Position numbers and translations under genes: made by a program. Below, one piece after another: positions 41,261 to 50,159 of a stretch of DNA of 64,000 nucleotides. Position 1 is the stretch's first letter. Every line of letters begins with the position of its first letter. Under the pieces are notes generated by a model. The model was not told where the DNA came from and searched no databases. It worked only from the letters and a program-made list of their open reading frames with translations. Origin of the DNA: Actinomadura madurae (lineage in GTDB: Bacteria; Actinomycetota; Actinomycetes; Streptosporangiales; Streptosporangiaceae); NCBI RefSeq assembly GCF_900115095.1, contig NZ_FOVH01000014.1, positions 186,001-250,000 on the forward strand. The letters are read 5' to 3'.

Positions 41261-41644
41261 TCAGTTGGCTGCCTGTATCAGTGGCTCAATCCGCTTGGTG
41301 ATAGCCGGAACGTCATCGAGGGCGTGCGTTGCTATGTCCAGGACGGTCGCGAACAACTCGTCCTCCGCCGCAGGATCGAACCGCGCTCCGTTGAGCTTGA
41401 GGAAGACGTCGGTCACAGCGAAGGCGACCCGCTTGTTCCCGTCAGTGAACGGGTGCGAGGTGGTGAGCGAGTGCAGCAGCGCAGCGGCCTTCTCCGGCAG
41501 GGTGGGGTACGGATCCAGACCGAAGGCTTCGGTGGACGGTCGGGCTGCGGCGGACGCGACAAGGCCGAAGTCACGGACGTTAAGGTTCTCGTCCACGATC
41601 CGGCGCCCGATGGAAATGATCTCTTCAGCTGTCAGGTACCGCAT
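41261..41644 (-). CDS. doc: Fic/Doc family toxin
   Basis: A 127-residue death-on-curing protein. The Fic motif HPFTDGNKRVAF is intact, with the catalytic His and the phosphate-binding GNKR. Doc proteins phosphorylate elongation factor Tu, and related Fic proteins AMPylate targets. ATG 41644 follows the antitoxin stop by 2 bases. An in-frame extension upstream to 42586 has no conservation and runs through the antitoxin gene. Confidence 0.9.
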   Translation of the reverse strand: MRYLTAEEIISIGRRIVDENLNVRDFGLVASAAARPSTEAFGLDPYPTLPEKAAALLHSLTTSHPFTDGNKRVAFAVTDVFLKLNGARFDPAAEDELFATVLDIATHALDDVPAITKRIEPLIQAAN

Positions 41645-41646
41645 GC

Positions 41647-41850
41647 TTATGCGTCGCCGAGCCGATCCAGCAGGCTCCGATGGTCTCGACCGGTCTCGTC
41701 GGCGAGTTCCAGCACGTGGGCGAGTTCGCGGCGCTGACGGTACTCTTCCAGCGCGGTGATCAAAATCGCGTTCTTGGACCGATGCTCGGCTGTGGCGACT
41801 TCGTCGAGCCATGCGTCCAGATCGGTGGGCAGACGTGCTGCGAAGGCCAC
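41647..41850 (-). CDS. Ribbon-helix-helix antitoxin of the doc pair
   Basis: A 67-residue protein with an RHH/CopG-like N terminus (FAARLPTDLDAWLDEVATAE, RSKNAILITALEEYRQ) and an acidic helical tail that would cover the toxin. I chose GTG 41850, with AGGGAG upstream, over TTG 41865. It directly precedes doc in one transcript. A pair of TGGTACCA dyads lies upstream for autoregulation. Confidence 0.82.
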   Translation of the reverse strand: MAFAARLPTDLDAWLDEVATAEHRSKNAILITALEEYRQRRELAHVLELADETGRDHRSLLDRLGDA

Positions 41851-41876
41851 GGTGGACTCCCTCAAGGTCTTGGATG

Positions 41877-41899
41877 CTGTGGTACCACAGATGGTACCA
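41877..41899. promoter_or_regulatory. Twin-dyad operator of the Doc antitoxin operon
   Basis: CTGTGGTACCACAG (41877-41890) is a perfect 14-bp palindrome. A second TGGTACCA lies at 41892-41899. The two TGGTACCA centres are 12 bp apart, about one helical turn, as expected for side-by-side RHH dimers. It lies 26 bases upstream of the antitoxin start. Confidence 0.65.
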
Positions 41900-41988
41900 A
41901 TGGCTGTGGGCTTCCGGCTTCGGCGGTGCGGCGTCGCGTTCGGGTTGGTCCTTGCGCACCGAACACGACGCCGCGTAATGCAGAAGCG

Positions 41989-42864
41989 TTAGGAGACCGG
42001 GGTGGTTCTGTGGGGGGATGCCAGGGCCTCTTGGTAGGCGGTTTGGAGGGCGGTCAGGATTGGGCCGGGTTTGCCGTTGCCGATCTTGCGGCCGTCTACC
42101 TCGACTACTGGTACTAGGCCGCCGGCGGTGCTGGTGAGGAATAGCTCGTCGGCGGTGTAGGCGTCGTAGAGTTCCAGGTCGGTCTCGCGTACTTGAAGTC
42201 CTCTCTCGGTGGCCAGTTCCAGGGTCGTTTCTCTGGTGATGCCGCGGAGGATGTCGTGTTGCGGGGTTTTCAGCACCTCGTCGGTGACGACGAAGATGTT
42301 GAAGCCCGGTGCCTCGCACAGGCGGCCGTGCACGTCGAGCATCAGCGCCTGGTCGGCGCCGGCGGCCTTGGCCTCGACCTTCGCCATGACCAGGTTGAGG
42401 TAGTTCAGGCTCTTCACGTGTGCGTCGAGCACTTGCCCTGGCGGGCGGCGCACCGCGACGGTTTTCACGCGGAGGCCCGCTTGCGAGGACCGGTCTATGT
42501 ACGGGCGCGCCATGATGATGAGGTTCGGCACGCAGCCGGTGGGGTCCATCAGGGGCGTGCCGTTCGAACCCCTGGTGAGGATCCACTTGATGTAGGCGTT
42601 CTGCAGTTCGTTTCGGCGGACCGTCTCTATGACCAGGTCCTTCAGGTGCTTCTCGGTGACGGGGCAGTCGAGGGCGACCGCCGCGCAGGACTTCAGGAAG
42701 CGCCGCACGTGGGCGTCCAGCTTGAAGATCCGGCCCTCCCAGGCGACCACGGTCTCGAAGACGCCATCGCCGTAGAGCACCGCGTGATCCAGGATCGACA
42801 CCGACGCCTGCGATTCGGGGACGAATTCGCCGCCCGCGTAGGCGATTCGTTCATCGGTGTTCAT
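41989..42864 (-). CDS. PLP-dependent class IV aminotransferase (BCAT/D-amino acid type)
   Basis: A 291-residue fold-type IV aminotransferase. The PLP lysine is in HVKSLNYLNLV. YGDGVFETVVAWEGRIFKLD, EAPGFNIFVVTD and LTSTAGGLVPVVEVDGR are family hallmarks. It converts an amino acid and 2-oxoglutarate or pyruvate to the 2-oxo acid, or the reverse. ATG 42864 starts the conserved region, although the frame is open to 43515. Last gene of a five-gene operon, 32 bases after the M24 gene. Substrate unknown; probably linked to the ThDP decarboxylase upstream. Confidence 0.9.
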   Translation of the reverse strand: MNTDERIAYAGGEFVPESQASVSILDHAVLYGDGVFETVVAWEGRIFKLDAHVRRFLKSCAAVALDCPVTEKHLKDLVIETVRRNELQNAYIKWILTRGSNGTPLMDPTGCVPNLIIMARPYIDRSSQAGLRVKTVAVRRPPGQVLDAHVKSLNYLNLVMAKVEAKAAGADQALMLDVHGRLCEAPGFNIFVVTDEVLKTPQHDILRGITRETTLELATERGLQVRETDLELYDAYTADELFLTSTAGGLVPVVEVDGRKIGNGKPGPILTALQTAYQEALASPHRTTPVS

Positions 42865-42896
42865 ATGGGTACCTCGTTCTCGGTATTTGGGTCGGG

Positions 42897-44021
42897 CTAT
42901 TCGCCGATTACGATCATTTCTTCGGTTCCTACGGCGTCGGAGAGGACCACCGGGGCGTCGTCGGTGATGAGGACCATGTCCTCGATCGAGAAGCCGCCGA
43001 GGTCGGGGTCCTTTCCCATGGGCTCCAGCATGATCACCATGCCGCTCTCGTACTCGCCCTCCGCGAAGGGGGTGAGGACCGGGAACTCGTGTTGCCCCAC
43101 TCCGAGGGAATGGCCGATGAACGGCATGTCGCAGTGCATGCCGCGGCGCTCGTACTCGCGGACGCAGACCGAGTACGTGTCGTGTACCGGGCGTCCGGCC
43201 CGCATGGTGTCCATGGCCGCGTAGTGGACGTCGCGGTTCCTGCGCCACGCGTCCCGGAGGCGGGTGGACGGCGTGCCCGCCACCGCGGTCCGGTGGATGT
43301 CGGAGCGCCAGCCGCCCATCGTGCCGCCCATGTCGACACGGAGCATGTCCCCGCGCTGGAGGGGCGTGTCGCCCGCGACGCCGTTGAGGATGTCGCCGCG
43401 GCCCCGGGCGAGGGTGACGAATTCGAGCGTGTCGAATCCGTGCGCGAACAGCTTCTGGATCGCGCGTTGGCGTATTTCCACCTCGGTGTCGCCGATGCTT
43501 GTTTCGGCATAGCATTCCGCCAGTGCGCGCAGGGTGGCGTTGGCTCGGTCTTGCAGTTGCCGCTGCTCTTCCGGTGATTTGATGGACCGCATCTCGTGCA
43601 GGGCGGGTGTCGCATCGTCGATCGTCACGCCGGGGAGGGCGCGGGTGAGCTCCTCGTAGTAGCCGGCGCTCAGGTGGTTCTTCTCGACGAGGATGCGCCG
43701 GTTCGGGAGCCCGCGTTCCCGCAGCGCCTCGACCAGCGCCTCGATCGGCGACTGGCGGTACTCGGTGTAGACGACGAGGTCGCCGATGTGGCGGCTCTGG
43801 CGCCGGATCACGTCCCGGGTGATGTCCGCGATGACCCAGAACGGCTCCGCGGACGTGTGGAACACCGGCATCAGGAGGCGCTCGGGCAGCAGGCGCAGGG
43901 TGGGCGGGACGACGTCCGCGACCAGGAACACGTTCTGCGGCTCGCTGACGATCAACGCGTCGGCGCCGTCGAGCAGCCGGCGGATCGGCCCGTCGAGAAG
44001 GCGGTCGAAACGAGTGGTCAT
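42897..44021 (-). CDS. M24 family Xaa-Pro aminopeptidase-like hydrolase
   Basis: A 374-residue M24 enzyme with the metal ligands conserved: Asp in VDMGGTMGG, Asp in SDIHRTAV, His in GHSLGVGQHE, Glu in LEPMG and Glu in IEDMV. The N-terminal creatinase-like domain is present. It would cleave an amide bond next to proline or a related N-acyl or amidino substrate. It lies between the ThDP enzyme (19 bases upstream) and the aminotransferase. That suggests release of an amino acid which is then transaminated and decarboxylated. Confidence 0.88.
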   Translation of the reverse strand: MTTRFDRLLDGPIRRLLDGADALIVSEPQNVFLVADVVPPTLRLLPERLLMPVFHTSAEPFWVIADITRDVIRRQSRHIGDLVVYTEYRQSPIEALVEALRERGLPNRRILVEKNHLSAGYYEELTRALPGVTIDDATPALHEMRSIKSPEEQRQLQDRANATLRALAECYAETSIGDTEVEIRQRAIQKLFAHGFDTLEFVTLARGRGDILNGVAGDTPLQRGDMLRVDMGGTMGGWRSDIHRTAVAGTPSTRLRDAWRRNRDVHYAAMDTMRAGRPVHDTYSVCVREYERRGMHCDMPFIGHSLGVGQHEFPVLTPFAEGEYESGMVIMLEPMGKDPDLGGFSIEDMVLITDDAPVVLSDAVGTEEMIVIGE

Positions 44022-44040
44022 GGTGGCTCCTTCGTGGGTG

Positions 44041-45822
44041 TCAGACCGGCCGGTCTCCGGGCCGGACCTGGAGCGTGCGGTTGTCCACGCCGGGCAGCAT
44101 CCGGGCGGGGTCGCGGGTCACGACGACGTCGACGACGGTCGGCGCGTCGTGGGCGGACATCGCCTGCTTCAGCGCCGGGCCGAGGTCGTCCGGGTGCTCG
44201 ACCCGGTGCCCGTGGCAGCCGAAGTTCCGCGCGAGCTCGGCGTAGTTCGTCTCGATCAGGCTGGCGGACTGGTAGTTGCCCTCGCCGTAGACGGCGTGCT
44301 GGAGCGCCTTGATGTATCCGGACGCGGCGTTGTTGACGACGACGAGGGTGAAGGCGACGCCGGCGCGGCGGGCCGTCTCCAGGTCCCCGATGGTCATGTT
44401 GAGGCCGCTGTCGCCGGTGATGCTCACCACCGGGGCGGCGCTGCCGCACTCGGCCCGGACGGCCAGGGCGGCGCCGAGCGCCCCCGGCAGGCCGTAGCCG
44501 ATCGAGGCGAAACCGCGGTCGGCGACGAATCCGCGTCCCGCGCGCCTGGTGTCGTGCAGGAGGCCCGCCCAATGGCTGGCGAAACCGCCGTCGGCGATGA
44601 GCACCCCGTCCTCGGGGAGTGCCCGGTTGATCTCGCCGACCACGCGGCCCATGTTGACCGGGACCTCGTCGCTCTCGTACCGGGGGCGGGCTTCGGCGTC
44701 CCAGGCGGAGCGGCGTTCGCGCAGCTCGCGCAGGTACGCCGACCGGTCGGCCGGCTTCGCCGACTCCAGCGCCGTGGCGAGGTCGGACAGGCCGGAGTGC
44801 GCGTCCCCGAAGAGCCCGACCTGCGTCGGGGCCCAGCGGCCGATCTCCTCGGCGACGATGTCGAGGTGGATGAGCGGGGTGCCCGGACGGGGGAGGGCGT
44901 AGCGTTTCGTGGCGATCTCTCCGAGCTTGCACCCCACCACCAGCAGGCAGTCGGACGACTCGATGAGCTCGTTCGCGTACCGGCTGTACCGTCCGAACAG
45001 GCCGACGGACAGGTCGTGGACGCACGGGATGGCGCCCTTTCCGCTCAACGTGTGCGCCACCGGGATCCCCGCTCCTTCGGCAAGGCGCAGGAGGGCATCG
45101 TGGGCGCCCGAGAGATGCACGCCGCCCCCGGCGAGGATCAGCGGGCGCCGGGCCTGTGCCAGCAGTGCCGCCGCGCGGTCGACCTCGAACGCGTCGGGAC
45201 GGGGCCGCCGCGCCGGCACGCGGGCGGTGGCGGGATCGGCGAAGAAGTCCTCCGCGGCGAACACGTGCTCGGCATGCGCGACGTCTTCCGGAACGTCGAG
45301 CACCACGGGCCCCGGACGCCCCGACGTCGCGACCGAGAAGGCCCGCCGGACGAGTTCGGGGATGCGCTCGACGGCCTCGACGCGGATCAGTTCCTTGACG
45401 GCCGGACGCAGGATCTCCACCTGCCGGGCCTCCTGCGTCATGTTCTTCCAGGAGTGGCCGCGATGGGTGTTCCCCGTCAGCGCGATCACCGGGACGCCCG
45501 CGTTCAGCGACTCCACCAGTCCCGTGACCAGGTTGGTGGCCCCGGGCCCGAGGGTGCCGTCGCAGATCCCGGGACGTCCCGTCAGGCGGGCGTAGGCGTC
45601 GGCCGCGAACGCCCCGATCCGCTCGTCGTTCACCAGGTGGTGCTCCATGCCCAGCACCCGGACGGCCTCGTAGTACGGGAGCAGCTGGAAGCCGGCCATG
45701 CCGAACATGGGGCCGGCACCGTTGATCCGGAGCATCTCCGCCAGGGCTCGCCCCCCGGACATGGGCCCGCCGGGCGACGACCGCGGCCCTGCGTCGTCCC
45801 GTCCCTCGGTCGTCATGGTCAT
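44041..45822 (-). CDS. Thiamine diphosphate-dependent enzyme (acetolactate synthase/decarboxylase family)
   Basis: A 593-residue three-domain ThDP enzyme. The activating Glu is in NDERIGAFAADAYAR, the central domain has LILAGGGVHLSG, and the cofactor-binding motif is ITGDSGLNMTIGDLETA followed by VVNNAASG. It resembles 2-oxo acid decarboxylases and acetolactate synthase-like proteins of catabolic operons. ATG 45822 has AGGAG 7 bases upstream and overlaps the stop of the duplicated unknown protein. Likely acts on a 2-oxo acid produced by the aminotransferase; the exact reaction is open. Confidence 0.88.
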   Translation of the reverse strand: MTMTTEGRDDAGPRSSPGGPMSGGRALAEMLRINGAGPMFGMAGFQLLPYYEAVRVLGMEHHLVNDERIGAFAADAYARLTGRPGICDGTLGPGATNLVTGLVESLNAGVPVIALTGNTHRGHSWKNMTQEARQVEILRPAVKELIRVEAVERIPELVRRAFSVATSGRPGPVVLDVPEDVAHAEHVFAAEDFFADPATARVPARRPRPDAFEVDRAAALLAQARRPLILAGGGVHLSGAHDALLRLAEGAGIPVAHTLSGKGAIPCVHDLSVGLFGRYSRYANELIESSDCLLVVGCKLGEIATKRYALPRPGTPLIHLDIVAEEIGRWAPTQVGLFGDAHSGLSDLATALESAKPADRSAYLRELRERRSAWDAEARPRYESDEVPVNMGRVVGEINRALPEDGVLIADGGFASHWAGLLHDTRRAGRGFVADRGFASIGYGLPGALGAALAVRAECGSAAPVVSITGDSGLNMTIGDLETARRAGVAFTLVVVNNAASGYIKALQHAVYGEGNYQSASLIETNYAELARNFGCHGHRVEHPDDLGPALKQAMSAHDAPTVVDVVVTRDPARMLPGVDNRTLQVRPGDRPV

Positions 45823-46670
45823 CGCGGTTCTCCTAGTCCAAGGTGGTCGTTTTCCAATGAAGCCAGCACGAGGCCGACGAATTCGGACGTCGGCATGCCC
45901 GGACGGGCGCCGAGGCGCGCGGCGGCCTCGTTCCGCGCCGACAGCACGCCGTCGTGGTAGGTGGAGCGCCCGTCACCCACCCGGGCGGACGTGGCGGACA
46001 CCGTGGCCGCCGCGATGCCCCGCGCGTCCAGGGCCGGCAGCCGGCCCAGCCCGGCCGCGTCCCTGCCGACCCCGGCGTCGTTGAAGACGGCCGCGGCCGC
46101 CGCCGCGCGCAGGGCGGTGGCCGGCGTGCCGCCGAGCAGCCCGCCGTGGGAGCCCGTGACCAGCACGTCCCCCTCGTCATCGGGGCCGGCCAGCGAGGCG
46201 GAGTCCAGCGCCCAGACACGCGGGCGGCCGTCGCGCAGCAGGTGCCGGGCCTCCTCCGCCGGAGCGGGAGGCACCGGTGCGGCCACCGACCCGGCGAGCG
46301 TTCGGACGGCCTCCTGGCAGGGCATGCCGACCTCGCAGCCCAGCGCGCGGGCGGGCGCGTTGACGGACGAGACCGTCCCGTGCCGCAGCGTGTCGCCGCC
46401 GTCCCCGATGCGGGCGGTCACGTGGCTGACGGCCGCGGCCGGCACCCCGAGGTCGCCGAGATCGTCCAGGCCGCTGACGCCCGCCCGGTCCCGCCCGACG
46501 CCCGCGTCGTTGAACACGATCGCCCGCACTCCGGCCCGGGCCGCCAGCCGGGCCGGGTAGCGGCCCCCGTGCGAACCGACGACCGCCACCGCCGACGCGT
46601 GGCCCCGGTCCAGTTGCGTGGCGCTGTCGACGACGACCAGGTCGTCGGCGTAGCACGGCCCGCCGCTCAC
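45819..46670 (-). CDS. Unknown protein with internal tandem duplication, operon-linked to ThDP enzyme
   Basis: A 283-residue protein made of two similar halves. Each half has the order GSHGG, then VFNDAGVGRD..G, then AAA/TVS..(T/S)AR(I/V)GDG, then a Gly-rich N-containing segment and GMP. The first copy covers about 30-140 and the second about 165-275. I do not recognise a named family. No signal peptide or membrane helix is visible. GTG 46670 overlaps the MFS stop and its own stop overlaps the ThDP start, so it is an integral part of the operon. The conserved Asn-Asp and Gly-Asp-Gly motifs in both halves suggest a ligand or metal site built from a pseudo-dimer. Confidence 0.75.
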   Translation of the reverse strand: MSGGPCYADDLVVVDSATQLDRGHASAVAVVGSHGGRYPARLAARAGVRAIVFNDAGVGRDRAGVSGLDDLGDLGVPAAAVSHVTARIGDGGDTLRHGTVSSVNAPARALGCEVGMPCQEAVRTLAGSVAAPVPPAPAEEARHLLRDGRPRVWALDSASLAGPDDEGDVLVTGSHGGLLGGTPATALRAAAAAAVFNDAGVGRDAAGLGRLPALDARGIAAATVSATSARVGDGRSTYHDGVLSARNEAAARLGARPGMPTSEFVGLVLASLENDHLGLGEPR

Positions 46671-47986
46671 CGGCCCCTCCCCGCGGGGACCGGCGTCCGG
46701 GTCACCAGGAAGGTGAGCAGCGCGGCGATCATGATGAAGCCGCTCATCACCACGAGCCCGAGCCGGGTGTCGCCGGTGAGGTCGGTCAGCAGGCCCAGCA
46801 CGTAGGGGCCGACCAGGCCGCTGATGTTGCCGAGCGAGTTGATGAACGCGATGGCCACCGTGCAGAGGGCGCCCGCGAAGACCGTCGAGGTCCGCGCCCA
46901 GAACAGCGGGCTCGCCGCCTGGATGCCGCCCGCGGCGAAGCACAGGCAGATCAGCGCCACGATCGGCGACCCCACGAGCGTGCTGGCGAGCAGCGTCAGG
47001 CCCCCGACCACCAGGCAGACGATCATGTGCCAGCGGACGTCGCCGGTCCGCGTCGAGGAGATGCCGACCAGGAACATGACGACGGCGGTGAAGGCCCAGG
47101 GGATCGCCGAGATGAGTCCCGCGCCGACCGTGCCGACGTCGAAGTGCTCCTTGACGACCGTCGGAAGCCAGTACGTGATCGTCCAGAACCCGACGATCAT
47201 GCAGAAGTAGAGCACCGCGTAGATCCACACTCGCGGGGTGCGCATGACCTCGGCCAGCGCGCCGCGCCGGTGGGCGCCGCCCGGCTCGGACGCCTGGGCG
47301 TGCTCCAGCAGGTAGCTCCGCTCGTCCGGCTTCAGCCACTTCGCGTTCTTCGGGCCGTTCGGCAGGACGAAGAACACGATGACTCCGAGCACGATGGCCG
47401 GCAGGCCCTCGATGAGGAAGACCCATCGCCACCCGGCCATTCCCAGGGCGCCGTGCATGAGCAGGACCGCGGACGTGATCAGGCTGGTGAGCGCCAGGCC
47501 GACCGGGACGGCGAGCTGGAAGGTCGAGTACGCGCGGGCGAAGAGGCGTCCGGGGCACCAGAACGTCAGGTACAGGATGACCCCGGGGAACAGGCCCGCC
47601 TCGGCGGCGCCGAGCAGGAACCGGAGGATGTTGAGCGAGACCGGGCCCGTGACGAACATCAGGGCCACGGTCACGATCCCCCAGGTGATCATGATCCGGG
47701 CGATCCAGACGCGGGCGCCGAACCTGTGCAGCGCGACGTTGCTGGGCACCTCGAAGAGCAGGTAGCCGAGGTAGAACAGGCCCGCGGCGAGCCCGAACGC
47801 GCTGCCGCTGAGGCCGAGGTCGTCCGACATCGGGGTCGCCACGACCCCGAGGTTGGCCCGGTCCATGAAGTTCACGAACAGGATCAGGACGAGCAGGGGG
47901 AACAGGCGCACTCCCAGCCGCCTGAAGATGCGCCGTTCGAGCGCCTGGTCTTCCTTCGGCGTCATTGCCGTGTCTTCTACCGTCAC
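46667..47986 (-). CDS. MFS transporter, anion:cation symporter-like
   Basis: A 439-residue, 12-helix major facilitator of the ACS type. FVNFMDRANLGVVATPMSDD is the family's characteristic N-terminal sequence, followed by LFYLGYLLFEVPSNVALHRF and GAAEAGLFPGVI. Members import organic anions such as tartrate, phthalate, hydroxyphenylacetate or galactonate. First gene of the operon. The start is GTG 47986 or ATG 47965; both have weak ribosome sites. It diverges from an IclR regulator. Confidence 0.9.
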   Translation of the reverse strand: MTVEDTAMTPKEDQALERRIFRRLGVRLFPLLVLILFVNFMDRANLGVVATPMSDDLGLSGSAFGLAAGLFYLGYLLFEVPSNVALHRFGARVWIARIMITWGIVTVALMFVTGPVSLNILRFLLGAAEAGLFPGVILYLTFWCPGRLFARAYSTFQLAVPVGLALTSLITSAVLLMHGALGMAGWRWVFLIEGLPAIVLGVIVFFVLPNGPKNAKWLKPDERSYLLEHAQASEPGGAHRRGALAEVMRTPRVWIYAVLYFCMIVGFWTITYWLPTVVKEHFDVGTVGAGLISAIPWAFTAVVMFLVGISSTRTGDVRWHMIVCLVVGGLTLLASTLVGSPIVALICLCFAAGGIQAASPLFWARTSTVFAGALCTVAIAFINSLGNISGLVGPYVLGLLTDLTGDTRLGLVVMSGFIMIAALLTFLVTRTPVPAGRGR

Positions 47987-48297
47987 TGCTTCCGTCCAAT
48001 CGCCCTGACGCCGCCCTCATGGCGGTGGGCACCTCGTTGAGCTGGTCGGTTCCGTATGACGATACTGAGTTCCGAAATAGTGTCAAGAGTCGTGCGACGG
48101 ACTCGGCAGCTGATCGGCCGGATGCCCCGCCACCCTCGGCAGGCGTTTCGACGGCTGTCACCGGCAGCGCCGATCGATCCGGAAGGTTCTGCCTCGTCAG
48201 GCCGTGCGAGGCCGGTGGGGGCCGGGCGCGCCGCCCGCACCGCCGGCGGCGGGCTAGATTGGGCGAGCGAGCACGGATCCAGGTGTGAGGGGGCTCG
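47987..48297. other. Divergent intergenic region of the catabolic operon and its IclR regulator
   Basis: These 311 bp contain no gene I can support; the open frames are shadows. The only AT-richer part is about 48054-48090, around TTCCGAAATAG, with weak dyad character (TTC-C-GAA). It is the likeliest promoter/operator zone, but no consensus -35/-10 pair is clear. Confidence 0.4.
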
Positions 48298-49107
48298 GTG
48301 GAATCGGTCCAGAGTGTGGAGCGCGCGGTGGCGATCCTCGTCTCGCTGTCACGCGGCGGCCGTGACGGCCGGAGGCTCATCGACGTCGCCGCCGACACCG
48401 GCCTGCAGAAATCGACGGCGCACCGGATCCTCAACACGCTGGCCCAGGACGGGATCGTCGAGCAGGACGAGGTCGCCGGACGCTTCCACCTGGGATTCGA
48501 GCTCTTCGCGCTGGGCTTCGCCGCGGTCAACCGCTACGGGCTCATCGACCTGGTCAACGACTCGCTGCTGCGGCTGGCGGCGGAGACGGAGGACACGGTC
48601 TTCCTGTCGGTGCGCAACGCGGCCGAGGCGATCTGCGTGGACCGTGCCAGCGGCGCGTTCCCGATCAAGACGCTCACCCTGCGCATCGGCGACCGGCGCC
48701 CGCTCGGCGTCGGCTCGGGCAGCCTCGCGCTGCTGTCATGGCTCCCGGACGACGAGGTCAAGCGCGCCCTGGACGCGAACGCCTCGAAGCTGGGCAGCTA
48801 CCCCAATTTCGACGTCGACACCCTGCTCCGGCTGGTCGAGGAGAGCAGGAGCCGCGGCTACACGTTCAACGACCAGATGCTGGTCCCCGGCATGCGCGCC
48901 GTCGGCGTCCCGGTGATCGGCAAGGACGGCCGGGCCGTCGCCGCGTTGAGCATCGCCGCCATCGAGTCGCGCGTGGACGAGGACCGCCGCGCGGAACTGG
49001 CCCGGCTGCTGGCGGAGGAAGCCGAAAAGGTCGGAAAGCGCCTTGAGGAGACCACCGACGGACTGACCGAGTCCAGCATCCGCCGTCTCCTTCCCGATCT
49101 GGCATAA
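48298..49107 (+). CDS. IclR family transcriptional regulator of the catabolic operon
   Basis: A 269-residue IclR regulator: HTH (LIDVAADTGLQKSTAHRILN), then an IclR effector domain (FHLGFELFALGFAAVNRYGL, SGSLALLSWLP, GVPVIGKDGRAVAALSIAA). GTG 48298 begins the conserved protein, with GGGGG just upstream. It faces away from the MFS-led operon at 47986. IclR proteins usually control such neighbouring catabolic genes in response to the substrate. Confidence 0.9.
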   Translation: MESVQSVERAVAILVSLSRGGRDGRRLIDVAADTGLQKSTAHRILNTLAQDGIVEQDEVAGRFHLGFELFALGFAAVNRYGLIDLVNDSLLRLAAETEDTVFLSVRNAAEAICVDRASGAFPIKTLTLRIGDRRPLGVGSGSLALLSWLPDDEVKRALDANASKLGSYPNFDVDTLLRLVEESRSRGYTFNDQMLVPGMRAVGVPVIGKDGRAVAALSIAAIESRVDEDRRAELARLLAEEAEKVGKRLEETTDGLTESSIRRLLPDLA

Positions 49108-49181
49108 ACCGTCCGCGACGGGGCGCCGGCGTCCTCATCCGGCCGAGGGAAGGCGGGAATACCCGGCTAGGATGCGCCATT

Positions 49182-50159
49182 ATGAAAGCAGCGGTGCGCA
49201 GCCGGTACGGGCCGCCGGAACTGGTCCGGATCGCCGAGGTGGACACGCCCGCGATCGGTGACGGAGACGTCCTCGTGAAGGTGCACGCGACGACGGTCAA
49301 CCGGACGGACTGCTCTTATCGCGCGGCCAAGCCCTTCTTTATGCGCGCGATCACCGGCCTGGCCCGCCCGCGGCGTCGCATTCTCGGCACCGAATACGCG
49401 GGAGTGGTGGAAGCGGTCGGCGCGGACGTCACGTCCTTCGCGGTGGGCGACCGTGTGTTCGGGTACAACGAGGGCCCGTTCGGAGCGCATGCCGAGTACC
49501 TGAAGGTTCCGCAGGACGCTCTCATCGCGATCATGCCGGAAGGCCTGACGTTCGAGAAGGCCGCTGCCGGTACCGAGGGCTCGCATTACGCCCTGTGGTT
49601 CGTCCAGGTGGCGGGCGTCGAGGCGGGAAATGACGTCCTCGTCTACGGCGCGACCGGCGCCATCGGTTCGGCCACGGTGCAGCTCCTGAAACACCACGGC
49701 GTCACCGTCACCGCGGTCTGTGCAACGGCGCATGTGGAGCTGGTGAAAGGCCTGGGCGCGGACCGGGTCGTCGACTACACCGTCCAGGACTTCACCCAGG
49801 ATGAGCAGACCTACGACGTGGTCCTCGACGCGGTCGGCAAGAGTTCGTTCAGGCGTTGCAGAAAGTTGTTGAAACCGCGCGGAGTGTATCTGTCGTCGGA
49901 ACTCGGCGCCGGATGCCAGAACGTGCTATTGCCGTTCATCACGCCCCTGTTTCGCGGCAGGCGGGTGAAGTTCCCCCTGGGAAAGACGAACCAGGAGACG
50001 ATCCGGTATCTCGCGAAGCTGATGGAAACAGGAGAATTCAAGCCGGTCATTGACCGGCGGTATCCGCTGGAGCAGATCGTCGACGCCTACCGGTACGTCG
50101 AGACGGGGCAGAAGGTCGGCAACGTCGTCGTCACCATCGTCCCGCCGGATCCGAGCTGA
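49182..50159 (+). CDS. NAD(P)-dependent quinone oxidoreductase-like MDR protein
   Basis: A 325-residue zinc-free medium-chain dehydrogenase/reductase (ILGTEYAGVVEAVGADV, VLVYGATGAIGSATVQLLKH, RYPLEQIVDAYRYVETGQKV, then GNVVVTI). It belongs to the group near human RTN4IP1 and bacterial enoyl reductase-like MDRs. ATG 49182 is supported by sequence conservation. A monocistronic gene with no recognised partner. Confidence 0.88.
   Translation: MKAAVRSRYGPPELVRIAEVDTPAIGDGDVLVKVHATTVNRTDCSYRAAKPFFMRAITGLARPRRRILGTEYAGVVEAVGADVTSFAVGDRVFGYNEGPFGAHAEYLKVPQDALIAIMPEGLTFEKAAAGTEGSHYALWFVQVAGVEAGNDVLVYGATGAIGSATVQLLKHHGVTVTAVCATAHVELVKGLGADRVVDYTVQDFTQDEQTYDVVLDAVGKSSFRRCRKLLKPRGVYLSSELGAGCQNVLLPFITPLFRGRRVKFPLGKTNQETIRYLAKLMETGEFKPVIDRRYPLEQIVDAYRYVETGQKVGNVVVTIVPPDPS

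Noticed and set aside
41891..41988. Possible integrase or tRNA remnant upstream of the antitoxin
   Set aside because: No cloverleaf or CCA end, and the open frame (HWYHLWYHS) has no tyrosine recombinase motif.
45819..48530. 903-codon minus-strand frame
   Set aside because: Only the C-terminal part from GTG 46670 is a real gene. The upstream part is a shadow of the MFS gene and the intergenic region.
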